Under the pieces are notes generated by a model. It saw only the letters and a program-made list of their open reading frames with translations, was not told the DNA's origin and searched no databases. The position numbers and the translations under genes are program-made. DNA of 42,603 bases, taken from positions 1 through 42,603 of the forward strand of contig CADCTN010000079.1 of NCBI GenBank assembly GCA_902805535.1. The letters run 5' to 3'. This document shows, one piece after another, positions 28,249 to 37,857 of this stretch; position 1 is the stretch's first letter, and every line of letters starts with the position of its first letter. Origin of the DNA: an uncultured Blastococcus sp. (GTDB taxonomy: Bacteria; Actinomycetota; Actinomycetes; Mycobacteriales; Geodermatophilaceae).

Positions 28249-29001
28249 TCAGACGCGGGCGAACAGGTAGATCGCTACCCCGACGCCGAAGGTCACGATG
28301 AGGATCCGCAGCGGGCGGGCCGGGATGCGCGTGGCGATGCGGGCGCCGAGGAAGCCGCCGAGCAGGTTCCCCGGAGCGGCCACGGCGACGACGTCCCAGT
28401 GCACGTCCCCGAACAACCCGAAGACCACGATCGTCACGGTCGCGGTGATCGCCGACAGCGCGGACTTGAGCGCGTTGGCCAGCGCCAGCCGGTGCAGCGC
28501 GATGCCCAGCACCCCGACGAGGATGACGCCGAGGGCGCCGCCGAAGTAGCCGCCGTAGACGGTGGCGGCGAACAGAGCCAGGTAGACCCACCGGGGGTCG
28601 CGCCGGGGGCCGTTCGCGTCCTCCGCCAGCCGACGGGTGAGCAGCGGCTGGACGGCCAGCAGCAGGCTGGCGAGCAGGACCAGCACGGGAACCACGAGGT
28701 CGAACGCGTTCGACGGCGTGGTGAGCAGCAGGATGCTGCCCGCCGTCCCGCCGAGGAGCGCCGTGACCCCGAAGCGGACCAGCCGCCCGCGCTGCCCGAC
28801 GTACTCGCGGCGGAAGCCGGCCACCCCGCCGAGGTAGCCCGGCCACTGGGCCACGGAGTTGGTGACGTTCGCGGCGATGGGGGGCAGGCCGAGCGCCACC
28901 AGGGTGGGGAAGAGGATGAGCGAGCCGCCGCCCGCGACGGAGTTGATGACCCCGGCCAGGAAGGCCACGACCGCGGCGATGACCAGGTCGACGGCGGGCA
29001 C
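28249..29001 (-). CDS. TSUP family (TauE/SafE) membrane permease
   Basis: 250 aa from GTG 29001, chosen because upstream residues in the open frame have no membrane character and overlap the divergent gene. About eight hydrophobic segments, with the family opening GVINSVAGGGSLILFPTLVALGL and a second repeat GGYFGGALGVILVG. The family exports sulfite or organosulfonates, or carries other anions. No sulfur genes lie nearby, so the substrate is open. Confidence 0.9.
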   Translation of the reverse strand: MPAVDLVIAAVVAFLAGVINSVAGGGSLILFPTLVALGLPPIAANVTNSVAQWPGYLGGVAGFRREYVGQRGRLVRFGVTALLGGTAGSILLLTTPSNAFDLVVPVLVLLASLLLAVQPLLTRRLAEDANGPRRDPRWVYLALFAATVYGGYFGGALGVILVGVLGIALHRLALANALKSALSAITATVTIVVFGLFGDVHWDVVAVAAPGNLLGGFLGARIATRIPARPLRILIVTFGVGVAIYLFARV

Positions 29002-29068
29002 GACGGGCGAGCCTACGGCGAGGTCGGGGAGGGTGCCGCGTGGTCGACCGGCGCGGCACACTGCGCCC

Positions 29069-29785
29069 ATGCCGACTCCGCTTCCCGACGACTGGCAGCG
29101 CGCGCTGGTCGTGGCCGCACACCCCGACGACATCGAGTACGGCCTCGCCGCCGCCGTGGCCGTCTGGACGGCGAAGGGCAAGGAGGTGCACTACCTCCTG
29201 GCCACGCGTGGTGAGGCGGGCATGGCGGGCGTCCCACCGGCGGAGGCCGGTCCCGTGCGCGAGGACGAGGAGCGCCGCTCGGCCGCCGTCGTCGGGGTCA
29301 CCGAGGTCGAGTTCCTCGACCACCGGGACGGCGTCCTCGTGGCCGGGCCCGACCTTCGCCGGGACCTGGCGGCGGCGATCCGGCGGCATCGACCGGAGCT
29401 CGTCGTCACCGGCTACTTCGGGAGCACGTGGACCCCGCCGGGGGTCTCGCCGGCCTACGTCAACTCCGCCGACCACCGCGCGCTGGGGCAGTCCGTCATC
29501 GACTCCGTCGCCGACGCCGCGAGCGAGTGGATCTTCCCGGACCTGACCGAGGAGCGGTGGAGCGGCGTGCAGTACATCGCCGTCGGCGAGCTGACCGATC
29601 CACCGCACGAGGTGGACGTGAGCGACACCGTCGAGCTGGCCGTCGCGTCCCTGTCGGAGCACCGCCGGTACCTCGAGCTGCTGTCCGGCGACCCCGTCGA
29701 GCAGCAGGCACGCCAGGTCGTCGACATGTCGACACTGAAGGAGGACGGCGGCCGGCGGGTCGGCTTCCGGCTCTTCTGGGGCTGA
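29069..29785 (+). CDS. PIG-L family deacetylase
   Basis: 238 aa from ATG 29069. The zinc motif AHPDD is at 17-21 and the later SADHRALG supplies the third ligand, with ATRGEAG between. The LmbE/PIG-L family removes acetyl or acyl groups from GlcNAc-type substrates; actinobacterial members include mycothiol enzymes MshB and Mca. This one is shorter than MshB and is probably another paralogue. It ends 32 bp before rnpB and is divergent from the TSUP gene. Confidence 0.88.
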   Translation: MPTPLPDDWQRALVVAAHPDDIEYGLAAAVAVWTAKGKEVHYLLATRGEAGMAGVPPAEAGPVREDEERRSAAVVGVTEVEFLDHRDGVLVAGPDLRRDLAAAIRRHRPELVVTGYFGSTWTPPGVSPAYVNSADHRALGQSVIDSVADAASEWIFPDLTEERWSGVQYIAVGELTDPPHEVDVSDTVELAVASLSEHRRYLELLSGDPVEQQARQVVDMSTLKEDGGRRVGFRLFWG

Positions 29786-29802
29786 TGATCACCGCGGAGC
29801 CC

Positions 29803-29808
29803 TACACT
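29803..29808 (+). promoter_or_regulatory. Putative -10 element of rnpB
   Basis: TACACT lies nine bases before the first base of RNase P RNA helix P1, a good position for a -10 box. No convincing -35 hexamer is visible. Confidence 0.45.
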
Positions 29809-29816
29809 GATCGGCA

Positions 29817-30228
29817 CGACGGACGAGTCGGCTGGGCGGTCGCGTCGGCGGGGGAGACCCCGTCGCCGAGGAACGTCCGGGCTCCACAGGGCAGGGTGGT
29901 CGTTAACAGCGACCCGGGGCGACCCGCGGGACAGTGCCACAGAGAACAGACCGCCAGTGCTCGCACTGGTAAGGGTGAAACGGCGGTGTAAGAGACCACC
30001 GCGCACCGGGTGACCGGTGCGGCTCGGTAAACCCCACCCGGAGCAAGGTCAAGAACGGACGACGGTTCGCCGCCGTCCTGCGCAGGCGTTCGAGGGCTGC
30101 CCGCCCGAGCCTGCGGGTAGACCGCTGGAGCCTGCCGGCAACGGCAGGCCTAGATGGATGACCGCCCATCGGGAGGCCGTGAGGCGCCCGTGGACAGAAC
30201 CCGGCGTACAGGCCGACTCGTCCGTCGC
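29817..30228 (+). ncRNA. rnpB: RNase P RNA, type A
   Basis: About 412 nt. Terminal helix P1 is at least 15 bp: the 5' strand starting 29818 is an exact complement of the 3' strand ending 30226. Universal core blocks are present: GAGGAACGTCCGGGCTCC near 29867, ACAGAGAACAGACCGCC (CR II/III region), GGTAAGGGTGAAACGG, GGTAAACCCCACC and AGATGGATGACCGCC near the 3' side. This is the catalytic RNA of RNase P, which trims tRNA 5' ends. The last ~33 nt are duplicated at 38617-38648. Confidence 0.97.
30194..30226 (+). repeat. Direct repeat, left copy (inside rnpB 3' end): candidate attL
   Basis: Bases 30201-30226 are identical over 26 nt to 38623-38648, same strand. The match continues leftward as ACAGAAC versus ACAGAA with one base missing in the right copy. 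The copy lies in helix P1 at the 3' end of rnpB, so insertion there leaves the RNA intact. Similarity stops right after 30226. Confidence 0.85.
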
Positions 30229-30766
30229 CTGACGTCCGACCTGGACAGCAAGGCTCAGGAGCAGGCCGTTATCCGGTGAAGGTCAAAGGATGCCCGAGAA
30301 GGCCGCAGTGGCGGGCGTAGAGCCGTCGCGGGCGCCATGGCGTTGGCCTTTACGGCCGTTGTCGACTGAGAGCACATCGCGTTCTTCCTGGCCGCAGGTG
30401 TTCATGACGACGAGCTCCGCGATGCACGGGCTCGCGTCACGCGGTCCCTGCGACACGGTGGCGTGGAGGTTGAGCGGCTGTCGGACGAGGGGGCTGCGAC
30501 CGTCCGGCAGGGTGTCCCGGTTGTCCTACCCGTGCGGAAAGGTTCACCGGGCGGGACTTACGGGACGGCAGACGAAGCGCACCTGCTCTGCCCCGCACCG
30601 TGTCCGGTTGGGGGTTCCTCTTGCGGAACTGTCATCAGCGCCGGAAGCCTCCGGCTGATGGTGACACGTCAGGCGGAAGCTATGGACAAGCTGGCTCGCA
30701 GCGGGTAGCCGGGCGAAGATGCCGTCCCGGGTGGCTCCGTGTCGGCCGACGGGACCTGTACCGGGG
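30229..30766. other. Lower-GC, probably degenerate DNA between rnpB and thiD
   Basis: 538 bp with visibly lower GC than its surroundings (the line 30361-30420 is about 62% GC). It contains one interrupted frame (30337-30708) but no complete gene. I searched it for tyrosine recombinase C-terminal motifs and saw none. GACCTG/CAGGTC arms (30753-30758 and 30768-30773) overlap the thiD stop and could form a weak terminator. Confidence 0.5.
30337..30708 (+). pseudogene. Interrupted ORF remnant
   Basis: Frame MALAFTAVVD, then TGA at 30367-30369, then 113 open codons beginning EHIAFFLAAGVHDDELRD and continuing with GVEVERLSDEGAATVRQG. The first ~60 codons after the stop have a protein-like composition; the remainder is rich in Cys, Gly and Ser and looks random. 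No family is recognised. It may be a decayed island gene or only chance open sequence. Confidence 0.3.
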
Positions 30767-31585
30767 TCAGGTCTTCCACCAGCCGATGAAGTGGTGCACG
30801 GGGCCGTGTCCGGAGCCGATACCGAGCGACTCGCCGGCGGCGAGGGCGGCCTGCAGGTAGTCGCGGGCGCCGTCGACGACCGGCAGCCAGTCCACGGGGG
30901 GGTGCCCGCCCTGGCGGGCCACGAGCGCCGCTAGGGCGGATGACAGCGTGCAACCGGTGCCGTGCGTGGCGGAGGTGTCCAGCCGCGGGCGCGAGGTCAG
31001 CCGGACGCCGTCCGGGGTGGCCAGGACGTCCACGCTGAGGGCGCCGCCGAGGTGACCGCCCTTGGCCAGCACCGCCCGGGGCCCGAGCCGCAGCAGCGCT
31101 AGCGCCTGCTCCGTCAACTCGGCGACCGACGTGGCGGGGGTGGTGTCCAGCAGGGCCGCGGCCTCGGGCACGTTGGGCGTGATCAGGTCGGCGAGCGGCA
31201 GGAGGTCGGTCCGCACGGCCTCCACCGCGTCCTCGTCGACCAGTAGGTCCCCGCTCGTGGCCACCATCACCGGGTCGCAGATCACGGTCCCCAGACGCCG
31301 CGCGGCCAGCACAGCCGCCACCGCCCGCACGACCGGCGCGGTGCCCAGCATGCCCAGCTTGGTCGCCTGCACCGGCACGTCGTCGAGCAGCGTGCCCAGC
31401 TGCGCGCCGACGAACTCGGCCGGCACCGGGTGCACCCCGGTGACGCCGCGGGTGTTCTGCGCGGTCAGCGCGGTGAGCACCGCCGTCCCGTAGACGCCGA
31501 GGGCGCTGAAGGTCTTCAGGTCGGCCTGGATGCCGGCTCCCCCGCTCGGGTCGCTGCCGGCGACGGTCAGGGCCACGGCGGTCAC
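30767..31585 (-). CDS. thiD: Hydroxymethylpyrimidine/phosphomethylpyrimidine kinase
   Basis: 272 aa from GTG 31585, overlapping the upstream tenA stop as GTGA. A ribokinase-fold enzyme: GSDPSGGAGIQADLKTFSALG is the HMP-binding start, and THGTGCTLSSALAA carries the anion hole and catalytic Cys/Asp region. It phosphorylates HMP to HMP-P and then HMP-PP, the pyrimidine substrate for ThiE. It is the last gene of the tenA-tenA-thiD unit, fitting salvage of pyrimidine fragments. The length is standard for monofunctional ThiD. Confidence 0.96.
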   Translation of the reverse strand: MTAVALTVAGSDPSGGAGIQADLKTFSALGVYGTAVLTALTAQNTRGVTGVHPVPAEFVGAQLGTLLDDVPVQATKLGMLGTAPVVRAVAAVLAARRLGTVICDPVMVATSGDLLVDEDAVEAVRTDLLPLADLITPNVPEAAALLDTTPATSVAELTEQALALLRLGPRAVLAKGGHLGGALSVDVLATPDGVRLTSRPRLDTSATHGTGCTLSSALAALVARQGGHPPVDWLPVVDGARDYLQAALAAGESLGIGSGHGPVHHFIGWWKT

Positions 31586-32223
31586 CGGCCGCCATCCTGC
31601 CCAGAGGCGCCCTCGAAGAACGCGAGCTCGAGCTGCATGGCCCGACGGTAGGCCCGGCGCACCGCGGGCGTATCGGTCGCATGCCGGTCGAGCAGCCGCT
31701 CGAGGGTCGAGGCCAGCGCGTCGAACTCCGGCGCGGCGTAGGTCGTCATCCACTCGCCATAGGTGTCCTGCGCCTGCCCGGACAGCGCCTGGCCCAGATA
31801 GGCGTACAGCCGCATGCACGGGGTCATCGCGGCGCAGGTCAGGCCGACGTCGCCGAGCGAGGCGGTGGCGAGCAGGAAGTCGGTGTAGGCCAGCGTCGCC
31901 GCGACCGGCTCGACCGCCGTCAGGTCGATCCCCCACCGGGCGGCGTAGGAGTCGTGCAGCCGCAACTCCTCTCGGACGCCGACCAGCAGGTCGGCGAACG
32001 CCTCGAGCGAGGCGCGGTCCCGGCTGTGCGCGACAGCCCGCGCGTAGCCGCGGGCGAACGCCTCCAGGAAGAAGGCGTCCTGCGCGACGTAGCTCGCGAA
32101 CCGCTCGCGTGGCAGCGTCCCGTCGGAGATGCCGGTGACGAACGGGTGCGCCAGGCAGGCGGCCGCGAGATCAGCGTTGTCTGCCCACAGCCGGGCGGCC
32201 AGGCCGGGCGGCGTCGAGGTCAC
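31582..32223 (-). CDS. tenA: TenA family thiaminase II, cysteine type
   Basis: 213 aa from GTG 32223, overlapping the preceding stop. TenA active-site residues are visible: Asp49 in AQDAFFL, Cys136 in MTPCMRLYAYLG and the C-terminal glutamate region LELAFFEGA. TenA_C enzymes hydrolyse amino-HMP to HMP (salvage of degraded thiamine) and can split thiamine. Directly upstream of thiD, which would phosphorylate the HMP released. A second, different tenA precedes it. Confidence 0.93.
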   Translation of the reverse strand: MTSTPPGLAARLWADNADLAAACLAHPFVTGISDGTLPRERFASYVAQDAFFLEAFARGYARAVAHSRDRASLEAFADLLVGVREELRLHDSYAARWGIDLTAVEPVAATLAYTDFLLATASLGDVGLTCAAMTPCMRLYAYLGQALSGQAQDTYGEWMTTYAAPEFDALASTLERLLDRHATDTPAVRRAYRRAMQLELAFFEGASGQDGGR

Positions 32224-32816
32224 CGGGCGTCGACCGCCATGTCCCAGAATGCGATCTCGGCGGCGACCACCTCGAGGAAGAACTCGCCGGTGCCCACAGG
32301 GCCGGCGCGGTCCGCGACCACCTCCAGTGCGGCGACGTACTCGGCGAAGGCCGGCGCGGTCCAGTGCTCGATGAACTCCCGGTACTCCGGCGCGCCCGGC
32401 CGTGCACCGGACCACGCGTCGAGGTACGTCCGCTCGATCGTCCACAGCGCGACCAGCGCGGTCGGCACGTCGGCCGCGTCGAGGCGCTCGAGCAGCTGCG
32501 CGTACCGCGCCGTGGCCGGCAGCGCGGGCGCCGCCAGGTCCAGGCCCCGCGCGGCTGCCTGCTGCTCGAACCAGGCCAGCTCCTCGACCAGCGCCGTCAC
32601 GCCGCCGGCCAGCACCGGCTGTGCTTGGCGGGGCGCTCGGGCCAGCAGCCGGGCCTGGAAGCGGAGCAGGTCGGCGATGAAGCCCGCGTCCTGGACCAGC
32701 CAGGTGTCGAAGGCGGCCGCCGGCAGGGTCCCGTCCCGGACGGCGTGGAGGAACGGGTGGCCCACGGCTCGCCGCCACTCCGCGGGATGGCGCTGCGGCA
32801 GCTCGGCGACCGGCAC
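32220..32816 (-). CDS. TenA-like protein lacking the catalytic cysteine (TenA_E-like)
   Basis: 198 aa from GTG 32816. The fold markers are shared with TenA: VQDAGFI with Asp43 and the C-terminal EIAFWDMA. At the position of the catalytic Cys it reads VALWTIERTYLDAW, with Glu128, matching the TenA_E subclass. In plants, TenA_E proteins act on formylamino-HMP/amino-HMP; the bacterial role is less sure. It shares only modest identity with the neighbouring tenA, so the pair is not a recent duplication. A minus-strand TAGAGT at 32824-32829 would start transcription at the GTG itself, giving a leaderless mRNA. Confidence 0.8.
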   Translation of the reverse strand: MPVAELPQRHPAEWRRAVGHPFLHAVRDGTLPAAAFDTWLVQDAGFIADLLRFQARLLARAPRQAQPVLAGGVTALVEELAWFEQQAAARGLDLAAPALPATARYAQLLERLDAADVPTALVALWTIERTYLDAWSGARPGAPEYREFIEHWTAPAFAEYVAALEVVADRAGPVGTGEFFLEVVAAEIAFWDMAVDAR

Positions 32817-32869
32817 GGCGGCGACTCTACGAGGTGGCTAGGGTGGTTTCCGACACGGCCGCAGCCGTG

Positions 32870-32962
32870 TGCGGGAGCTCGGGGCAACCGGGCTGAGAGG
32901 GCGGCTGAGCGCGCCGCCGACCGCTGGAACCTGACCGGGTAATGCCGGCGTAGGGAGCGATC
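32870..32962 (+). promoter_or_regulatory. TPP riboswitch (THI element)
   Basis: The conserved blocks occur in order: GCTCGGGG (32877-32884), CTGAGA (32893-32898), a variable GC hairpin, GAACCTGACCGGGTAATGCC (from 32928) and GCGTAGGGAGC up to 32958. The AGGGAG at 32952-32957 is also the ribosome site for ATG 32963, so TPP binding would hide it directly; control of translation is the simplest model. A TAGGGT at 32839-32844 is a possible -10. It governs the cytX-thiE-thiO-thiS-thiG-thiE2 operon; the divergent tenA unit has no riboswitch. Confidence 0.93.
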
Positions 32963-34315
32963 ATGAGCACGTCGGGCAACATCGGCACGGCCGGGCCCAT
33001 CCCGGACGCACCGCTGACCCTCGCCGAACCTCCCCCGCGGACCCTGGGTCTGCGCGACGCTCTCGGCCTGTGGGGCAACCTCGGCGTCAGCCTGCTGCTG
33101 CCGGTGGCCGCGGTCTTCGTCGTACTGCCGGGGCGGCCGCTGTCGGAGACCCTTGGCGCGATCGTTTCAGGCGCGCTCATCGGGGCGGTGCTCCTGGGCC
33201 TGGCCGCGGCCGCGGGCGCCCGGGAGGGCGTGCCCGGCATGGTGCTGCTCCGCGGCCTGCTGGGCCGACGCACCTCCTACGCGCCCACCGTCCTCAACCT
33301 CGTGCAATGCGTCGGCTGGGCCACCTTCGAGATCGTCGTCATCGCCGAGGCCGCCTCCCGGGCGCTCGACGCGCCGCGCTGGCCCTTCGTGCTGGCCGCC
33401 GGGGTGCTGGCCACCGCGATGGCCCTGCGACCGCTCGGCGTCGTGCGGGTGCTGGCCCGCTACGCGGTCTGGGCCGCGCTGGCCGCGATCGTCTACCTCT
33501 ACGTCCAAGTGCTGGCTGAGCCGCTGCCGTCGCTGGAGGGCGGGGGCGCGACGTCCTTCTGGACGGCGACGGACATCGTCATCGCTCTGCCTGTCTCGTG
33601 GTTTCCGCTGGCCGCCGACTACACCCGGCACGTGCGCACGGGCCGGGCGGCCTTCGTCGGCTCGTCGGTGGGCTACGGGTTGGCGACCGTCGTGATGTTC
33701 ACGCTGGGTGTGCTGGCCCTGGCCGCCTACGGCAGCGCGGGCCTGGACGTCGTCGACGCGCTGCTGGCCGTGCCGCTGGGCGTCGTCGCCGTGCTGGTGC
33801 TGATCACCGTCGAGCTCGACGAGGCCTTCGCCAACGTCTACTCGACGGCAATCTCCGCGCAGAACCTGGTCGCCCGGCTCGACCGGCGGCTGCTGGCCGT
33901 GGGGGTCGGGACAGCGGCGACCCTGCTGGCGCTCTCCTTCGACATCGCCGCCTACGAGCCGTTCCTCTTCCTCATCGGTGCGGTCTTCGTCCCGTTGGCG
34001 GGGGTCCTCCTGATGGCCTACTGGTCGACGCCGCGCGGGCAGTGGGACACCTCGGACCGCGCGCCCGCGCGGCCGCTGCTCCTGCTGCCGTGGATCGCCG
34101 GGTTCCTCGCCTACCAGCTGACCCTGCCGACCTATTTCACCGGACGGGGCCAGAGCTGGACCGTCTGGTGGACCGCCCGGCAGGCCGACCTCGGCATCGA
34201 CCCGGGCAACGGCTGGTCGGCCTCGCTGGTCAGCCTCGCCGTCGCGACCTCGCTGACCGCGCTGATCGTGCTGCCGGGCCGGCGTCGGCGGCGTCGCAGC
34301 GGAGTGGTCGCATGA
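32963..34315 (+). CDS. cytX: CytX-type hydroxymethylpyrimidine transporter (NCS1 family)
   Basis: 450 aa from ATG 32963, inside the reach of the riboswitch. About twelve membrane helices; the NCS1 features LWGNLGVSLLLP near the start and SWFPLAADYTRHVR in the middle. CytX is the predicted carrier for HMP or its precursors and occurs widely under TPP riboswitches. It ends in a short poly-Arg tail and overlaps thiE as ATGA. Function rests on family and context. Confidence 0.92.
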   Translation: MSTSGNIGTAGPIPDAPLTLAEPPPRTLGLRDALGLWGNLGVSLLLPVAAVFVVLPGRPLSETLGAIVSGALIGAVLLGLAAAAGAREGVPGMVLLRGLLGRRTSYAPTVLNLVQCVGWATFEIVVIAEAASRALDAPRWPFVLAAGVLATAMALRPLGVVRVLARYAVWAALAAIVYLYVQVLAEPLPSLEGGGATSFWTATDIVIALPVSWFPLAADYTRHVRTGRAAFVGSSVGYGLATVVMFTLGVLALAAYGSAGLDVVDALLAVPLGVVAVLVLITVELDEAFANVYSTAISAQNLVARLDRRLLAVGVGTAATLLALSFDIAAYEPFLFLIGAVFVPLAGVLLMAYWSTPRGQWDTSDRAPARPLLLLPWIAGFLAYQLTLPTYFTGRGQSWTVWWTARQADLGIDPGNGWSASLVSLAVATSLTALIVLPGRRRRRRSGVVA

Positions 34316-34944
34316 ACCGGCCGCCCGTGGGACCGCTGCACGTCCTCACCGACGCGCGCGGCGGCCCGCAGGCGCTGGCGGCAGTGGCCGCGGCGGTGAC
34401 AGCAGGCGCGCCGGTCGTCCAGGTGCGCGCAAAGGAGTGCACCGACCGGGTGCTCTACGAGTTCGCCGGCCAGGTGGTGGACATCTGCCGGCCGACCGGG
34501 GCGACTTGCCTGGTCAACGACCGGGTGGACGTGGCGCTCGCCGTCGGCGCCGCGGGCACCCACCTCGGCGCCGGCGACCTGCCGGTCGCGGCCGCCCGCC
34601 AGGTGGCCGGCCCCGGCCACCTGATCGGCGGCACGGCCCGCGACCCCGAGCTGGCCCGCCGGCTGGTGGTCGAAGGTGCGGACTACCTGGGCGTCGGGCC
34701 GGCGTACCCGACCACCACCAAGACCGGTCTGCCAGATGCGCTCGGCCCCGCACGGATCGGGGCGGTGGCCGCGGCGGTGGCGGTACCGGTGATCGCCATC
34801 GGCGGGATCACCGCCGATCGGGTGCCCGAGCTGCTCGCCGCCGGTGCCGCGGGGGTCGCCGTGGTGGGCGCCGTCTCGGGCGCGGACGATCCGGCGGCGG
34901 CGACCCGGCAGTTACTCCGCGCCCTGGCCGGCGACGTCCGATGA
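34312..34944 (+). CDS. thiE: Thiamine-phosphate synthase
   Basis: 210 aa from ATG 34312 (ATGA overlap with cytX). TIM-barrel ThiE motifs: LVNDRVDVALAVGAAGTHLG, the diphosphate/thiazole loop GVGPAYPTTTKTG, and the phosphate-binding VIAIGGI and GVAVVGAV. It joins HMP-PP with thiazole phosphate to give thiamine phosphate. Coupled to thiO downstream, the gene order found also in mycobacteria (thiE-thiO-thiS-thiG). Confidence 0.96.
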   Translation: MNRPPVGPLHVLTDARGGPQALAAVAAAVTAGAPVVQVRAKECTDRVLYEFAGQVVDICRPTGATCLVNDRVDVALAVGAAGTHLGAGDLPVAAARQVAGPGHLIGGTARDPELARRLVVEGADYLGVGPAYPTTTKTGLPDALGPARIGAVAAAVAVPVIAIGGITADRVPELLAAGAAGVAVVGAVSGADDPAAATRQLLRALAGDVR

Positions 34945-36049
34945 ACGACGTCGCGGTGGCCGGCGGGGGGCTGATCGGGCTATCCGTCGCCTGGCGGGCG
35001 GCGCAGCGCGGCCTGTCGGTGACCGTGGTGGACGACGCCCCCGGCAGCGGGGCCTCGTCGGCGGCGGCCGGGATGCTCGCCCCGGTCACCGAGGTCTCCT
35101 ACGGTGAGGAGGCGCTCCTGCGGCTGTGCCTGGCTTCGCTGGAGCGCTACCCCGCCTTCGTCGCCGAGGTGGAGCGGGCCGGCGGGATCCCCGTGGAGCT
35201 GCGCACCATCGGCACCCTGGTCGTCGGCTTCGATGAGGACGACATGCGCGAGCTCGACACGCTGCACCGCTACCAGCAGGAGCTCGGCCTCCCCGTCGAG
35301 CGGCTCACCCCGCGGGAAACCCGCCGCCGGGAGCCCTCGTTGACCCCGCGGGTGCGCGGCGGGCTGGCCGTATCCGGCGACCACTCGGTCGACGGCCGCG
35401 GCCTGCACGCGGGGCTCTCCGCCGCGGCCGCGGCCGCGGGGGTGCGGTTCGTCCGCGAGCGGATCGGCGATGTGGAGGTGAGCGGCGGCCGGGCCGCCGG
35501 CTTGCGGACGGCGGACGGCACGCTGGTGCCTGCGGACGTCGTCGTGCTGGCGATGGGCGCCCGGAGCGCGACGCTGCCGTCGGTCGGCGCGCTGCCGGTG
35601 CGCCCGGTGAAGGGGCAGATCCTGCGGATGGCGGGGGCCGCCGGCCTGCTCGAGGGCACGGTCCGGGCCTTGGTCCGGGGCCGGCACGTGTACCTGGTGC
35701 CCTACACCGGGGACGGCCTGATCGTGGGCGCCACCGTCGAGGACCGCGGCTTCGACGCGGCGGTCACCGCCGGCGGCGTGCACGACCTGCTGCACGACGC
35801 GATCGAGGTCGTGCCCGGCGTAACCGAGTTGGAACTGGTGGAGACGCTGGCCCGCTGGCGCCCGGGCACCGCCGACAATGCCCCGCTGCTGGGAGCATCG
35901 GAGCTGCCCGGCCTCGTGCTGGCCACGGGGCACCACCGCAACGGTGTGCTGCTGACACCGATCACCGGCGACGTGATCGCCGAACTGCTGGCCACCGGCA
36001 CGCTGCCCGAGCTCGCCGGCCCCTTCACCCTCGATCGATTCGGAGGACG

Positions 36050-36053
<4 letters not shown>
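34941..36053 (+). CDS. thiO: Glycine oxidase
   Basis: 370 aa from ATG 34941, overlapping thiE. The N-terminal FAD dinucleotide fold is VAVAGGGLIGLSVAWRAA, followed by SGASSAAAGMLAP; the C-terminal ATGHHRNGVLLTPITGD is typical of ThiO. The enzyme oxidises glycine with oxygen to dehydroglycine, the imine needed by ThiG in aerobes. It overlaps thiS by four bases. Confidence 0.96.
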
Positions 36054-37643
<1,590 letters not shown>

Positions 37644-37814
37644 GTGTCCGGCCTGGAGTGCCCGGCCCCGTCAGTGTTGAGATCGGCCCTCGCTCGGGAG
37701 GTGGCGGCCATCGCCCGGGATATTGCCAGGGAGCCCACTGGTTGCCGCCCATGATCACGCTCATCCCAGGATCTGGCGCATTGGCCGATCCCCTCCGAGA
37801 CACGGCCGGTGCCT

Positions 37815-37850
37815 GAGCCAGCCATCAACGTCGTCGTAGCCGGTTGGCTC
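37815..37850 (-). terminator. Hairpin after the nucleotidyltransferase gene
   Basis: GAGCCAGCC (37815-37823) and GGTTGGCTC (37842-37850) pair with one wobble or mismatch, seven bases beyond the minus-strand stop. It may also end the thi operon transcript. The 214-bp gap 37644-37857 holds nothing else I can support. Confidence 0.4.
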
Positions 37851-37857
37851 ACCGCGG

